Below are positions 1 to 8,232 of a DNA stretch of 30,841 nucleotides, piece by piece. Source of the stretch: a virus; the IMG/VR virus record IMGVR_UViG_3300023174_000472, positions 1 to 30,841 of that record. One strand, written 5' to 3'. Below the pieces are notes generated by a model. The model worked only from the letters and a program-made list of their open reading frames with translations. It was not told the DNA's origin and made no database searches. The translations under genes and the position numbers were made by a program. Numbering within the stretch: the first letter of the stretch is position 1; every line of letters begins with the position of its first letter.

Positions 1-1391
1 GCAATGTTACCGCTGGTAGCGGAACCAGTGTATTCAATACTGTACAGGCCAACCAATTCATCGGAGCTACTCTATCAGGTAATGCAGGCTCTGCTACAAG
101 ATTAGCCACCACTCGAACTATAAACGGAGTGGGCTTCGACGGCACAAATAATATAACAGTGCCTGCTGATGCTGGGACGTTGACTGGCAATGTCCTAAGT
201 GATTCAGTTACGTTAAGCTCATTGACACAGGTAGGTACACTAAGCTCATTAAGTGTCAGCGACAATGGGGTATCTTTGGGCAGTGGAAATCAACTGAGAC
301 TATTTGTTGATTCCAGCGTTCCTACAATAAGATCTGCTACTGGTCGTTTGAATTTTGATATGGGTGTGTCAGGACCTGACATAAATTTTGTAAATTCAGC
401 AACATCATTGAGTCTTGGTGGCCCTAGTGCTCCAGCGGTGATAGGAGACAACACTACGAATCTCGGCATCACAGGATACAAATTTAACGGTGTGTATGCC
501 AATAACTTTTTTGGAAATGCAGACACTGCTACACTTTCGACTAATGCTAACAATCTCGTCGGTGGCGGCCTGGGTGCTATTGCAGTTCAGCAAGCCGTAG
601 GAGCTACAGGATTTTTGGGACTAGGCGCAGACAATTATGTATTGAGAGCTAGACCAGGCGGCCCAGCATGGGAGCCATTAACACTTGAACAGTTAAACAA
701 GGGCAGTTACATCAACATGATTAATACCACTACTAGTGGTAGTGTAAATCAGTTTAACTCGTCAGTGCCAGTGACCATATCAGTAGATGCTACTTCGACT
801 AATACTGCTAGTAAAGTTGTAGCACGTGATGCCAGCGGCAATTTTGCAGCAGGTACTATCACAGCTAATCTTGTAGGAGCAGTTACAGGCAATGCTTCCA
901 CCGCAACACAATTACAAACTGCAAGAGCAATCAACGGTGTATCATTTAACGGCACACAAGATATAACAATTACTGCTGTTGACACTACTAAAGTAGCGTT
1001 GGCAGGCAGTACTATGACAGGATATCTAACATTGGTTGGTGCACCTGTAGATGCAAATCATGCTACTACTAAAATCTATGTAGACAGTAGATTGCCTCAA
1101 TATACTATTGTTAGCGGTGCACAATACAGCACATCGGGATTTACCAATCAAGTTGGATCATTCAATGATGGTGCAAACTTTTTTGATGTGTTCCCCCCAG
1201 CGGGGAAAAGCATGGGAAATATTGTAGCTTTCATTCCGTCTATTCACGTAATTCATTATGCTGGCGGTGTTAACGGTGATGATTCAATGCGATGTACATA
1301 TTCGTATCTCAGTGATAGGATTAGAGTCTATGTGCAGAATACAGAACAAAGAAGCACCCCAGCAGCAAACTACTTGGCCATTTGGAGTTAA
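1..1391 (+). CDS. Long tail fibre protein, C-terminal part (5' end outside window)
   Basis: The frame is open from base 3, so this is the last ~462 residues of a longer gene; the in-frame GTG at 129 is not the start. It carries two clear copies of the phage tail-fibre repeat (GNAxSATxLxxxRxINGVxFxGxxxIT), one at the very start of the window and one at about 894-990, plus a 'DNTTNLGxxxxxFxxVYAxxFxG' block near 449-520. These are typical of trimeric adhesion fibres of T4-like marine phages. The last ~90 residues are non-repetitive and aromatic-rich, ending YLAIWS, as expected for a receptor-binding or trimerisation tip. It is followed after 2 bases by a tail-fibre-assembly-like gene. The fibre assignment is firm; the exact T4 equivalent (gp34/36/37 class) cannot be given. 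Confidence 0.85.
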   Translation, partial: NVTAGSGTSVFNTVQANQFIGATLSGNAGSATRLATTRTINGVGFDGTNNITVPADAGTLTGNVLSDSVTLSSLTQVGTLSSLSVSDNGVSLGSGNQLRLFVDSSVPTIRSATGRLNFDMGVSGPDINFVNSATSLSLGGPSAPAVIGDNTTNLGITGYKFNGVYANNFFGNADTATLSTNANNLVGGGLGAIAVQQAVGATGFLGLGADNYVLRARPGGPAWEPLTLEQLNKGSYINMINTTTSGSVNQFNSSVPVTISVDATSTNTASKVVARDASGNFAAGTITANLVGAVTGNASTATQLQTARAINGVSFNGTQDITITAVDTTKVALAGSTMTGYLTLVGAPVDANHATTKIYVDSRLPQYTIVSGAQYSTSGFTNQVGSFNDGANFFDVFPPAGKSMGNIVAFIPSIHVIHYAGGVNGDDSMRCTYSYLSDRIRVYVQNTEQRSTPAANYLAIWS

Positions 1392-1393
1392 TC

Positions 1394-1750
1394 ATGCATT
1401 ATGTTTGTATAGAAAACAATCTAGTAATTAGTATATTAAGTTATCAACCTAATGTGCCGAGCTCTGTTTTAGTGTTAGAAATCACAGATGCGCAAGCTGC
1501 TCAAATAGCAGCGCAGACGCATTACTTTGATGTCGCCAGCAAATCTGTTGCTGCGGTAGCAGCTGGAGTTACAGCACAACGAGCCACAGACATTGCTAAT
1601 GGTCAAGAACGTGAATTTTTAAACAGTACAGATTGGAAGGTTCTGCGCCATATTAGGCAGAAAGCACTGAATATTGCTACTAGCCTATCAGATGCAGAAT
1701 ATCTACAACTTGAGCAGCAGCGAGAAGATGCGGCAGCTCGTATACAATGA
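1394..1750 (+). CDS. Tail fibre assembly-like protein (DUF4376/XkdW-like)
   Basis: 118 residues from the ATG at 1394, chosen because GGAG sits at 1384-1387 with 6-base spacing; an in-frame TTG at 1382 lies inside the fibre gene. The C-terminal part reads 'FLNSTDWKVLRHIRQKA', then a Glu/Gln-rich helix ending REDAAARIQ. This 'sTDWkvlRhi' pattern is typical of small proteins encoded directly after phage tail fibres and thought to help fibre folding or assembly. An Ala-rich middle (about residues 35-65) is probably helical. It follows the fibre gene by two bases, as expected for a dedicated chaperone. Family placement is from memory of the motif; a minor structural role is the alternative. Confidence 0.6.
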   Translation: MHYVCIENNLVISILSYQPNVPSSVLVLEITDAQAAQIAAQTHYFDVASKSVAAVAAGVTAQRATDIANGQEREFLNSTDWKVLRHIRQKALNIATSLSDAEYLQLEQQREDAAARIQ

Positions 1751-1754
1751 CAGC

Positions 1755-1762
1755 AATAAATA
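1755..1762 (+). promoter_or_regulatory. T4-like late promoter box (AATAAATA)
   Basis: CAATAAATAC lies 22 bases before the ATG at 1785 in the only gap between the assembly gene and the next fibre gene. It matches the T4-type late consensus TATAAATA in seven of eight positions. The same CAATAAATA form appears at 17363-17371 before the sugar dehydrogenase. Confidence 0.45.
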
Positions 1763-1784
1763 CAAGATACTAGGGGCTAACAGC

Positions 1785-3587
1785 ATGGCATATGAAGTCA
1801 ACAAATTTAACGGTGTATTTTTAACGTCAGTAGCTGACGGCACTATCGACACCACTACTGATCTAAGATTAGTTGGTAAGAATTACGCAGGTTACGGCGA
1901 AGTACAGAATGAGAATTTTGTACATTTACTAGAAAATTTCGCTAATACCACAGCACCACCTAAATCTATCACAGGTCAAATTTGGTTTGACACTTCTGCT
2001 AAGAAACTCAAATTCTATGATGGATCTAGATTCAAAGTAGCAGGCGGTGCAGAAGCCAGTGCATCGGCTCCTAGCGGACTAGTTGCTGGAGATTTTTGGT
2101 GGGACACAGGAGCCAAACAGCTATACACCTATACAGGTACAGAATTCACATTAATTGGTCCAATCGCCAGCCCTGATCTAGGTACATCGATTATCAGCCC
2201 AGCAGTGGTCTATGGTACCATAGGCACTGCAGAAGGCCCGCACACTATATTAAAAGTTATTTCAGATAGCAAAACCATTGCAATAGTCAGTAAGACAGCA
2301 TTTACTCTTGACAATAGTAAAAATGCCATAGACGATTTTACAGTGATAAAGAAAGGCGTTACATTGGCCAAATCACAGACCGGTGTTTCCACTGACGATT
2401 TTACCTTTTGGGGTACCGCAAGTAATGCTACTAAACTAGGCGGGTTCACAGCTGACCAGTATATTAAAACAGGTGAGAGCTCATTCACTTCAGAAGTCAG
2501 CTTCAAAGATCCAGGATTTCAAGTCGGTGATGGCAATGATCTAAGAATACGCATAGAAAACGGAAATGAAGCCATAGTCGAGAATCGATTAGGCAACGAC
2601 ATCACATTTAGAATCACAGTTACAGAAACCACAGATGAAAGAGACATAGCTGTAGTAAGATCCACAGGGCTAGTCCCTGGCGCCGGCAATGCCTACACGT
2701 TAGGTTCGTCAACACTGGCTTGGAGTGATGTGTATGCTACAACTTTTAGAGGAGCGGTAGTAGGAGCAGTTACAGGTAATACCACAGGTAGTCATAAAGG
2801 TAACGTGTTGGCTAATGATAATGATATCATGATCAATGCTGCTACAAAACAGATAGGATTCGCCGGTGCTAATATTGTAGGAACACTAACAGGATCAGTG
2901 ACTGGCTCAGCTGCCACTGCTGCAGACGCAGGAACACTGAACGGATTGACCTCAAGTGCTACTGTGCCAGGATCTGCGGTGTCCACAGTAACCATACGTA
3001 ATTCCAGCGGTAACATATTAGCCAACCAGTTTATTGGAATAGCTGACAAAGTAGATAGAACTTTTATTGATCGTACTGATGCTAGAGTTGACCCAGCATG
3101 GTCAGACGGCACAGCCAGCACTCAGTATAGAACTGCAAGACTCACAGCCACTGCTTACAGCATCGTAGCAAGAGATATTAGTAGTAATATCACAGCTAAC
3201 ATTTTTAATGGTACAGCCACAGCGGCCCGATATGCCGACCTAGCTGAAAAATATCTTGCTGATCAAGAGTATGAAACAGGCACGGTGGTAATGATAGGCG
3301 GCGAAAAAGAAGTCACTGCTGCAGATGTTAACACTCGTGCTGTTGGTGTAGTATCTTCTAACCCAGCCTATATGATGAACAGTGAATTACAAGGGGGTAC
3401 GTATATCGCTCTAAAAGGGCGTGTACCATGCAAGGTATATGGGTCAATTAGAAAAGGCGATCGTTTAACAGCTGGTTCTAGAGGTGCAGCGATTGCAGCA
3501 CACGGTAATTATGCCAATGTGTTTGCAGTGGCATTGGAGTCAACTGGTTCAGATAGCACCAACATAATAGAAGTATTGGTATTGTAA
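1785..3587 (+). CDS. Large tail fibre / virion structural protein
   Basis: 600 residues from the ATG at 1785, chosen for AGGGG at 1772-1776 with 8-base spacing; the longer frame from 1674 runs back into the previous gene. The N-terminus (NKFNGVFL... VQNENFVHLLENFAN... GQIWFDTSAKKLKFYDG) is a block I know from T4-like cyanophage structural proteins, followed by a second 'GDFWWDTGAKQLYTYTG' copy. The middle has 'NATKLGGFTADQYI' and 'YTLGSSTLAWSDVYATTFRG' fibre motifs. The C-terminus (AARYADLAEKYLAD..YETGTVVM to IIEVLVL) is a compact conserved domain found at the ends of related phage fibres. It shares a 17-bp identical stretch with the upstream fibre gene. Role: adhesion or baseplate-linked fibre; the precise T4 equivalent is unknown. 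Confidence 0.75.
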   Translation: MAYEVNKFNGVFLTSVADGTIDTTTDLRLVGKNYAGYGEVQNENFVHLLENFANTTAPPKSITGQIWFDTSAKKLKFYDGSRFKVAGGAEASASAPSGLVAGDFWWDTGAKQLYTYTGTEFTLIGPIASPDLGTSIISPAVVYGTIGTAEGPHTILKVISDSKTIAIVSKTAFTLDNSKNAIDDFTVIKKGVTLAKSQTGVSTDDFTFWGTASNATKLGGFTADQYIKTGESSFTSEVSFKDPGFQVGDGNDLRIRIENGNEAIVENRLGNDITFRITVTETTDERDIAVVRSTGLVPGAGNAYTLGSSTLAWSDVYATTFRGAVVGAVTGNTTGSHKGNVLANDNDIMINAATKQIGFAGANIVGTLTGSVTGSAATAADAGTLNGLTSSATVPGSAVSTVTIRNSSGNILANQFIGIADKVDRTFIDRTDARVDPAWSDGTASTQYRTARLTATAYSIVARDISSNITANIFNGTATAARYADLAEKYLADQEYETGTVVMIGGEKEVTAADVNTRAVGVVSSNPAYMMNSELQGGTYIALKGRVPCKVYGSIRKGDRLTAGSRGAAIAAHGNYANVFAVALESTGSDSTNIIEVLVL

Positions 3588-4501
3588 TGACTACAGGAAC
3601 AAATATCCTTGCATCGCAGTATGTAACCATACAGGATAAAGCCCAGTCTTTGTTAGGCACAGGGTCAGGTACTAGAGGTTACGGACAGACAGTGGCATCT
3701 TCTGATGTATTCTCTGGCAATACTATAACAAAAGCCCAATGGGATCTAATTAAGTTTGATATTATCAACATCAAATTTCACCAGGACGGTAATGTTCCTC
3801 CGGTAGTAAACGTCAATATTGGAGATCCTATAGGATTTGGTCCTAGTTCTCCAAATACAAATTATGATATAATATTAGAAGATGCGATTGTAAAAAGATT
3901 CCTTATAGCAGGAAGTCAGTCTATTACCTCCGCCAAAGGCAGCCAAACGTATAGTTCACCGTGGTCTACACAGGCACAGGCAACACTTACAGTGACATTT
4001 GCTAACTCTAATCAAGGTAGATATTTTTTTAACAGTGGCGGCAAAATAAGATTTAATTCAGCACTAGTGGGTGCAGTAACTACAGCACAGGTTAATGCAT
4101 GGGTTAATTTTCTAAGTGCAGTAGGCACACAGAGTTTTGGAGCTGACACTGATCCGTTGGTTAATTATTATACATTAACAAATTCTTATCAAACCTATTA
4201 TCAAAATTTCTTAAGCAGCTCGTATTCTGCCAATAGTTATAAACTTGAAGCTAGATGCAATGTGGCAAATAATTCTACAGGAACAGCTACACAATTAGAA
4301 CTACGTGTAACACTGTTGGATAGTTATGTTGATCCTGATACAGCTAATCCCGGACCTCCGACTTTTGCTCCAAATGATGTTGTTAACGGCACATTAACTA
4401 TATCGGTGTCTGAACTCAAAGCATCCGGGCAATTACAACCTTCCGGTACCTTTACCATAACAAGTCCTACGTATTCACTTTCTAGTATCTCAGCTAGTTA
4501 A
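3587..4501 (+). CDS. Virion structural protein, tandem paralog 1
   Basis: 304 residues. The ATG overlaps the previous stop as TAATG, so translation is probably coupled. It opens with an 'ILASQYVTIQDKAQSLLGTGSGTRGYGQ' type block and 'ITKAQWDLIKFDIIN', and has a central 'RYFFNSGGKIRFNSA ... TQSFGAD' segment. I recognise this layout from structural proteins of T4-like marine phages, where it sits among fibre and tail genes. The following gene (4518-5522) has the same domain order and is a clear paralog. No enzyme motif is seen. Likely a small fibre, fibre-tip or capsid/tail decoration; the exact role is not known to me. Confidence 0.65.
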   Translation: MTTGTNILASQYVTIQDKAQSLLGTGSGTRGYGQTVASSDVFSGNTITKAQWDLIKFDIINIKFHQDGNVPPVVNVNIGDPIGFGPSSPNTNYDIILEDAIVKRFLIAGSQSITSAKGSQTYSSPWSTQAQATLTVTFANSNQGRYFFNSGGKIRFNSALVGAVTTAQVNAWVNFLSAVGTQSFGADTDPLVNYYTLTNSYQTYYQNFLSSSYSANSYKLEARCNVANNSTGTATQLELRVTLLDSYVDPDTANPGPPTFAPNDVVNGTLTISVSELKASGQLQPSGTFTITSPTYSLSSISAS

Positions 4502-4517
4502 GAACTTAAATAATCTC

Positions 4518-5522
4518 ATGCCATCAGTTAACGATAAAATTTTTAAAGCTGATTATAATACAATCAGAAACAAAATAGTTGGAGTCTTGGGTTTTGGCTC
4601 AGGTAATACTGGGTACGGTCAGCAGGCACGTGTTCAATCAACAGCTGTCTCAGAAGACAACAAAGTTACAATCAACGAATGGGCCAATCTTAGATATGAT
4701 ATCATCAACGCCTACAAACATATATATGGATCTAATCCGACCACAGCTACAGTTTCTGAAGGCGGAACAATCCGTTATACTACGAATTTTACACCGGATA
4801 CTGGCACACTAGATGTGCCGCAACGACAGTATGATGTGTGGGCAGATGCTATAGTTGCTAATAGATTTACGGTTGCAGCCGGCGAGTCCGCCACCACTGG
4901 AGTTATATCATCAAGTAAAACAACTTCGTGGGTGTCTCAATGTGCGTGTACCATACAAATTTATTGGTCAAATTCCAACGATGCTAGATATTGGTTTAAC
5001 AGCGGTGGACGAATCAGAATTAGTGCATCGAGATCCGGAGGAGCTGCTACTTCTCAGAATACATCTTGGACTTCTTTATTGAGCGCAGCAGGCTCACAAA
5101 GTTTTGGAGGAGCCCTACCCAACACAGGTACTTCTCCTAATGACGGCACAAATTGGTATAGAACCACCAGTACTTTTCAAACTTTTTATACCGCTACAGC
5201 ATCGAGTCCTTATGGATCTAACAATTATCAATTACAGGCTAGATGCGTAGACCAGCCCAGTAACAGTGGAGGATTAGCATCTCAATTAGAGATTCGAGCG
5301 TTATTTACGGACGGTTATGTTGATCCGGGCATTGCCCCTATTACCTTTCCGGGCAACGTTCAAACAGCCACTCCGGCAAATTTCCCCCCAGATGACGTAG
5401 TAGATGGAACACTGACTGTAAACGTCTCCTCGATCTACGCTACAGGCATTATGGTGCCCGCTAGTCAAATATTCACAGTAACGCAGCCAACCATTGCTAT
5501 TGGCGCCGTTACCGGCAGTTAA
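4518..5522 (+). CDS. Virion structural protein, tandem paralog 2
   Basis: 334 residues, starting 16 bases after the previous stop; no convincing Shine-Dalgarno is visible. It repeats the architecture of the preceding gene: 'YNTIRNKIVGVLGFGSGNTGYGQQ', 'ITINEWANLRYDIINAYKH'-like block, 'RYWFNSGGRIRISASRSGG' and 'AAGSQSFGGA', then a 'VDPG ... PDDVVDGTLTVNVS' tail matching 'VDPD ... PNDVVNGTLTISVS' in the first copy. It is about 30 residues longer, mostly through insertions in the middle and the C-terminal third. A virion role is inferred from position and from memory of cyanophage relatives. The stop is followed by a late promoter for the next transcription unit. Confidence 0.65.
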   Translation: MPSVNDKIFKADYNTIRNKIVGVLGFGSGNTGYGQQARVQSTAVSEDNKVTINEWANLRYDIINAYKHIYGSNPTTATVSEGGTIRYTTNFTPDTGTLDVPQRQYDVWADAIVANRFTVAAGESATTGVISSSKTTSWVSQCACTIQIYWSNSNDARYWFNSGGRIRISASRSGGAATSQNTSWTSLLSAAGSQSFGGALPNTGTSPNDGTNWYRTTSTFQTFYTATASSPYGSNNYQLQARCVDQPSNSGGLASQLEIRALFTDGYVDPGIAPITFPGNVQTATPANFPPDDVVDGTLTVNVSSIYATGIMVPASQIFTVTQPTIAIGAVTGS

Positions 5523-5548
5523 TTAATTTTTCCAGATTCTAGTTCACC

Positions 5549-5556
5549 TATAAATA
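5549..5556 (+). promoter_or_regulatory. T4-like late promoter box (TATAAATA)
   Basis: An exact TATAAATA lies in the 61-base gap between the structural genes and the glycosyltransferase block. A 7-bp inverted repeat (ATAAACT 5554-5560 / AGTTTAT 5565-5571, loop ACGC) overlaps its downstream edge, and a strong AAGGAG ribosome site (5573-5578) follows, 5 bases before the ATG at 5584. This is the best late promoter in the window and probably drives 5584-11183. Confidence 0.6.
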
Positions 5557-5583
5557 AACTACGCAGTTTATCAAGGAGAACTC

Positions 5584-5934
5584 ATGGACCAACAGCTTAA
5601 AGATGCTTTGGATTTTGCCAACTATCAACAGACTGTCTCTATTCAAAAAAAAGTTCTTAAAGAACGCATAGCAGCCAAACTAACTTATGGCTTCAATGGC
5701 GGGTTGTTTCGAATCGATAGAACCCTTTTAACTTTTGTAGACATGTTATGTATGAAAGATAGAACATCTGGAGTAATTCTGTTAGACGCCAATGAAAATC
5801 CTGTGCTAATAGACGACCTCAATGAATTTTCTGAAGAGATTTTTCGAAGGTATTTTGAAGCTACTAACGAATATTTTGAACAACATCAAAAGATCAAAAA
5901 AAGTAGATCTGTGGAAAAATTAATATCTCAATGA
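5584..5934 (+). CDS. Conserved phage protein of unknown function
   Basis: 116 residues, first gene after a TATAAATA late box, with a perfect AAGGAG site 5 bases upstream. The sequence is charged and predicted helical, with no membrane segment or signal. The middle contains 'YGFNGGLFRIDRTLLTFVDML' and 'GVILLDANENPVLIDDLNEFSEEI'; the C-terminus is a basic helix (KKSRSVEKLIS). I do not recognise a catalytic motif. It overlaps the next gene by ATGA, so it is co-translated with the glycosyltransferases. Its strong expression signals suggest a structural or stoichiometric role, but that is inference. Confidence 0.6.
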   Translation: MDQQLKDALDFANYQQTVSIQKKVLKERIAAKLTYGFNGGLFRIDRTLLTFVDMLCMKDRTSGVILLDANENPVLIDDLNEFSEEIFRRYFEATNEYFEQHQKIKKSRSVEKLISQ

Positions 5935-6791
5935 CACAGGGAATACTACTCTTTGCGCACAACAATCGTACAGTTGATTATGCATTAATGGCTGTGATAT
6001 CCGGCGGACTGGCTAAGAAAAATTTGCAGGTTCCGGTTTCGTTGATCACAGATGCATCTACCATTGCATGGATGCAGGAATCAAATATTTTTAATCAGGC
6101 CGAAAGTTTGTTCGATCACATCATTACGGTTGACAGACCCACTACTGATAATCAAAGACGCTTGCATGACGGGCAATCTGGCCAGATGATTCCTTTTATA
6201 AACACCAATAGAAACACAGCATATGATCTTACTCCGTACGATCGAACATTGTTAATAGATAGTGATTTCTTTATCTTGTCATCTAGTCTTGGAGAATATT
6301 GGAATGTCGATGCAGATGTGATGCTAGGAAGTGCTATTAATGATATCTATAATGATTCCCGTGTAGGATACTTGGATAGACATGTGAGTGATACAGGTGT
6401 TAAAATGTATTGGGCTACCACAGTGATGTTTTCTAAGAATGCAAATGCTAAATTATTTTTTGACACAGTGAATTATGTCAAAGAAAATTATTCTCAATTT
6501 GCTGATGTGTTTAGATTCGACCCTCGACAATTTAGAAATGACATTGCTTTTAGTGTAGCTAAACATATATTAGATGGCTATCAACAGAACGACATTCTAT
6601 CATTGCCTCCGGTATTATCAGCACTAGACAAGGATGTCCTGTATGGTGTTAATGGTAACACGCTGACGTTTCTAGTAGATCATAAATTGACCAACTCATA
6701 TTGTGCTACTGCTATATCTAACGTGGACATACACATTATGAATAAGCAAAGTGTGATTAGAAATAAACAAGCATTATTGGAGTTAATATGA
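5931..6791 (+). CDS. GT-A-fold glycosyltransferase-like protein
   Basis: 286 residues, ATGA overlaps at both ends. The N-terminus (GILLFAHNNRTVDYALMAVISGGLAKK) and the following 'VSLITD' strand fit the nucleotide-sugar half of a GT-A fold. 'YDRTLLIDSDFFIL' gives a DxD motif at residues 110-112, the usual metal/nucleotide-diphosphate site. C-terminal 'DVDIHIMNKQ' resembles the late His-containing strand of GT8-like enzymes. It is a distant paralog of the next gene (same order: N-terminal strand, 'FDHVI', 'LTPYDRT', DxD). Predicted to transfer a sugar in the cytoplasm of the infected cell; donor and acceptor are unknown. Confidence 0.65.
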   Translation: MTQGILLFAHNNRTVDYALMAVISGGLAKKNLQVPVSLITDASTIAWMQESNIFNQAESLFDHIITVDRPTTDNQRRLHDGQSGQMIPFINTNRNTAYDLTPYDRTLLIDSDFFILSSSLGEYWNVDADVMLGSAINDIYNDSRVGYLDRHVSDTGVKMYWATTVMFSKNANAKLFFDTVNYVKENYSQFADVFRFDPRQFRNDIAFSVAKHILDGYQQNDILSLPPVLSALDKDVLYGVNGNTLTFLVDHKLTNSYCATAISNVDIHIMNKQSVIRNKQALLELI

Positions 6792-7627
6792 ACTTTGGAT
6801 ATCTGCTAGTTGTTGCAGAGCATGATTCTATTGATTATCTACAGCTAGCCTACGGGTTGGCACTAAGCATAAAAAACACACAGCGAGAAGGCTACGATCG
6901 AGTAGCGATTGTAATAGATGATAAAACAAAAATAGAAAAACTTACTAGCCCGTGGGTGTTTGATCATGTGATAGAATGGAGTCAAGAAACATTTTGGGAT
7001 GGACGCAGCTGGATGGATCAGCTTACTCCGTTTGATCACACAGTATGTTTAGATGTCGATATGCTGTTCTTACAAGATCACAGCCATTGGATTGATTATT
7101 TTGTTGATAACAGTGAATTATATATTGCAAATCAAGTATTGACTTACAGAAGTGATATCGCTACTAATCGTACCTATAGAAAAGCCTTCGATAAAAATAA
7201 TCTTCCAAATTTATATTCCATGTGGACTTTTTTTAGCAAGGACTCTCAAATGGTCAAAGAATTCTTTGATCTAGGGAGAAGCATAATTAAAAATCCTATA
7301 GAATTTTCAAACATGTTCTTGAATCATTTCAAGCCAAAAGTTTTAGGCACTGACGAAGCATTGGCATTGGCTGCAGAAATATTGGGGATCTCAGACGACA
7401 TTGCTTATGAATTAGAATTTCCTAGAATAGTACATATGAAGCCCATGTTACAGAATTGGCCGTGGCCTGCAGATACATGGAGCGATCATGTGGGATTTTA
7501 TCTCAATAAAAAAGGTCAACTAAAAATAGGAAATTACCAGCAGTATGATATAGTTCACTATGTAGAAAAAGATAAAATAAACACGGAAATGATAAACAAT
7601 CTCGAGGAAATAGCATGGAAACTGTAG
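6788..7627 (+). CDS. GT-A-fold glycosyltransferase-like protein (paralog of upstream gene)
   Basis: 279 residues, starts in an ATGA overlap with the previous gene. Order of features matches its neighbour: 'YLLVVAEHDSIDYLQLAYGLALSIK', 'VAIVIDD', 'FDHVIEW', 'QLTPFDHTVCLDVDMLFLQD' with a DxD at residues 89-91, and a late 'PRIVHMKPMLQNWPW' strand whose His could be the third metal ligand of GT8-like enzymes. The pair looks like an old duplication, now divergent enough to have separate specificities. Predicted sugar transferase acting with the other island enzymes. The family is inferred from motif pattern only. Confidence 0.65.
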   Translation: MNFGYLLVVAEHDSIDYLQLAYGLALSIKNTQREGYDRVAIVIDDKTKIEKLTSPWVFDHVIEWSQETFWDGRSWMDQLTPFDHTVCLDVDMLFLQDHSHWIDYFVDNSELYIANQVLTYRSDIATNRTYRKAFDKNNLPNLYSMWTFFSKDSQMVKEFFDLGRSIIKNPIEFSNMFLNHFKPKVLGTDEALALAAEILGISDDIAYELEFPRIVHMKPMLQNWPWPADTWSDHVGFYLNKKGQLKIGNYQQYDIVHYVEKDKINTEMINNLEEIAWKL

Positions 7628-8232
7628 AAGATTTCGACAAATGGTTGGCTGAATATAAGCCAGCACCTGTGAAATATGTAGCTGTATATGATCCGTTGAC
7701 AGGCTTTGTGATAAGTGTAGGTCCCGATTACGCTTTTCCGGATGAAGACCATGTAGTTAACATAGACAGCGAAACAGCGGTGTCAATCATCACAGCAGAA
7801 ATACAGATACACCATTGTCAAATAGATATCCATTCAGGCGAATTAGAAATAGCCGAAACAAAGACTTTGACTAAATTAGACGATGTGTTGCACAGAATAC
7901 CATTAATACAATACAGCGATATTACTAAACCAGATGTGTATCTTACTTATACGGCAAAAAGCAAAACTTTAAAAATACAGTTGTCAACTGAGTTTGGCGG
8001 AAATAAAAAATACAAAGATGGAAATAAGCAGAGAAAGTTTGTTTGGGACGGAAGCACAGTTATGGATTTTCTAATCACTGAGTATAATGATCCTAATTTG
8101 ATCTACGAGATGTTTTCTGTTAAAATAAATGATCTAGTAGGTAAAACTGTTACAGTTAAAAACGTGTCTTATGACAACTTTAGTGTTTATACCAGACGAT
8201 TATTTAAAAATTATGTGATTGAACTAAAATGA
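7615..8232 (+). CDS. Conserved phage protein of unknown function
   Basis: 205 residues, overlapping the upstream glycosyltransferase by 13 bases and the downstream one by ATGA. The N-terminal half has 'VAVYDPLTGFVISVGPDYAFPDEDHVVNIDSETA' and 'CQIDIHSGELEIAE', a beta-rich segment I recall from proteins among late genes of T4-like cyanophages. The C-terminal half is also beta-strand rich, with basic stretches (GGNKKYKDGNKQRKF). No enzyme motif, signal or membrane segment. Lying between two pairs of glycosyltransferases, it could be a virion protein and acceptor of glycosylation, but this is only position-based inference. Confidence 0.55.
   Translation: METVEDFDKWLAEYKPAPVKYVAVYDPLTGFVISVGPDYAFPDEDHVVNIDSETAVSIITAEIQIHHCQIDIHSGELEIAETKTLTKLDDVLHRIPLIQYSDITKPDVYLTYTAKSKTLKIQLSTEFGGNKKYKDGNKQRKFVWDGSTVMDFLITEYNDPNLIYEMFSVKINDLVGKTVTVKNVSYDNFSVYTRRLFKNYVIELK

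Noticed and set aside
749-985. Minus-strand open frame within the tail-fibre gene, and several others opposite 2210-3121
   Set aside because: They lie wholly antisense to a recognisable fibre gene, have no ribosome sites, and their residues are mirror images of the fibre repeats (Ala/Val/Thr-rich).
4506-4512. TTAAATA before the gene at 4518 as a late promoter
   Set aside because: It matches the consensus only in its last part, in an AT-rich junction, and ends 5 bases before the ATG; too weak to list.
5503-5536. GCCG-TTAC-CGGC followed by an A/T-rich run ending in TTTTT, as a terminator
   Set aside because: The stem is only 4 bp, lies within the end of the coding sequence and the T-run is separated from it by mixed A/T bases.
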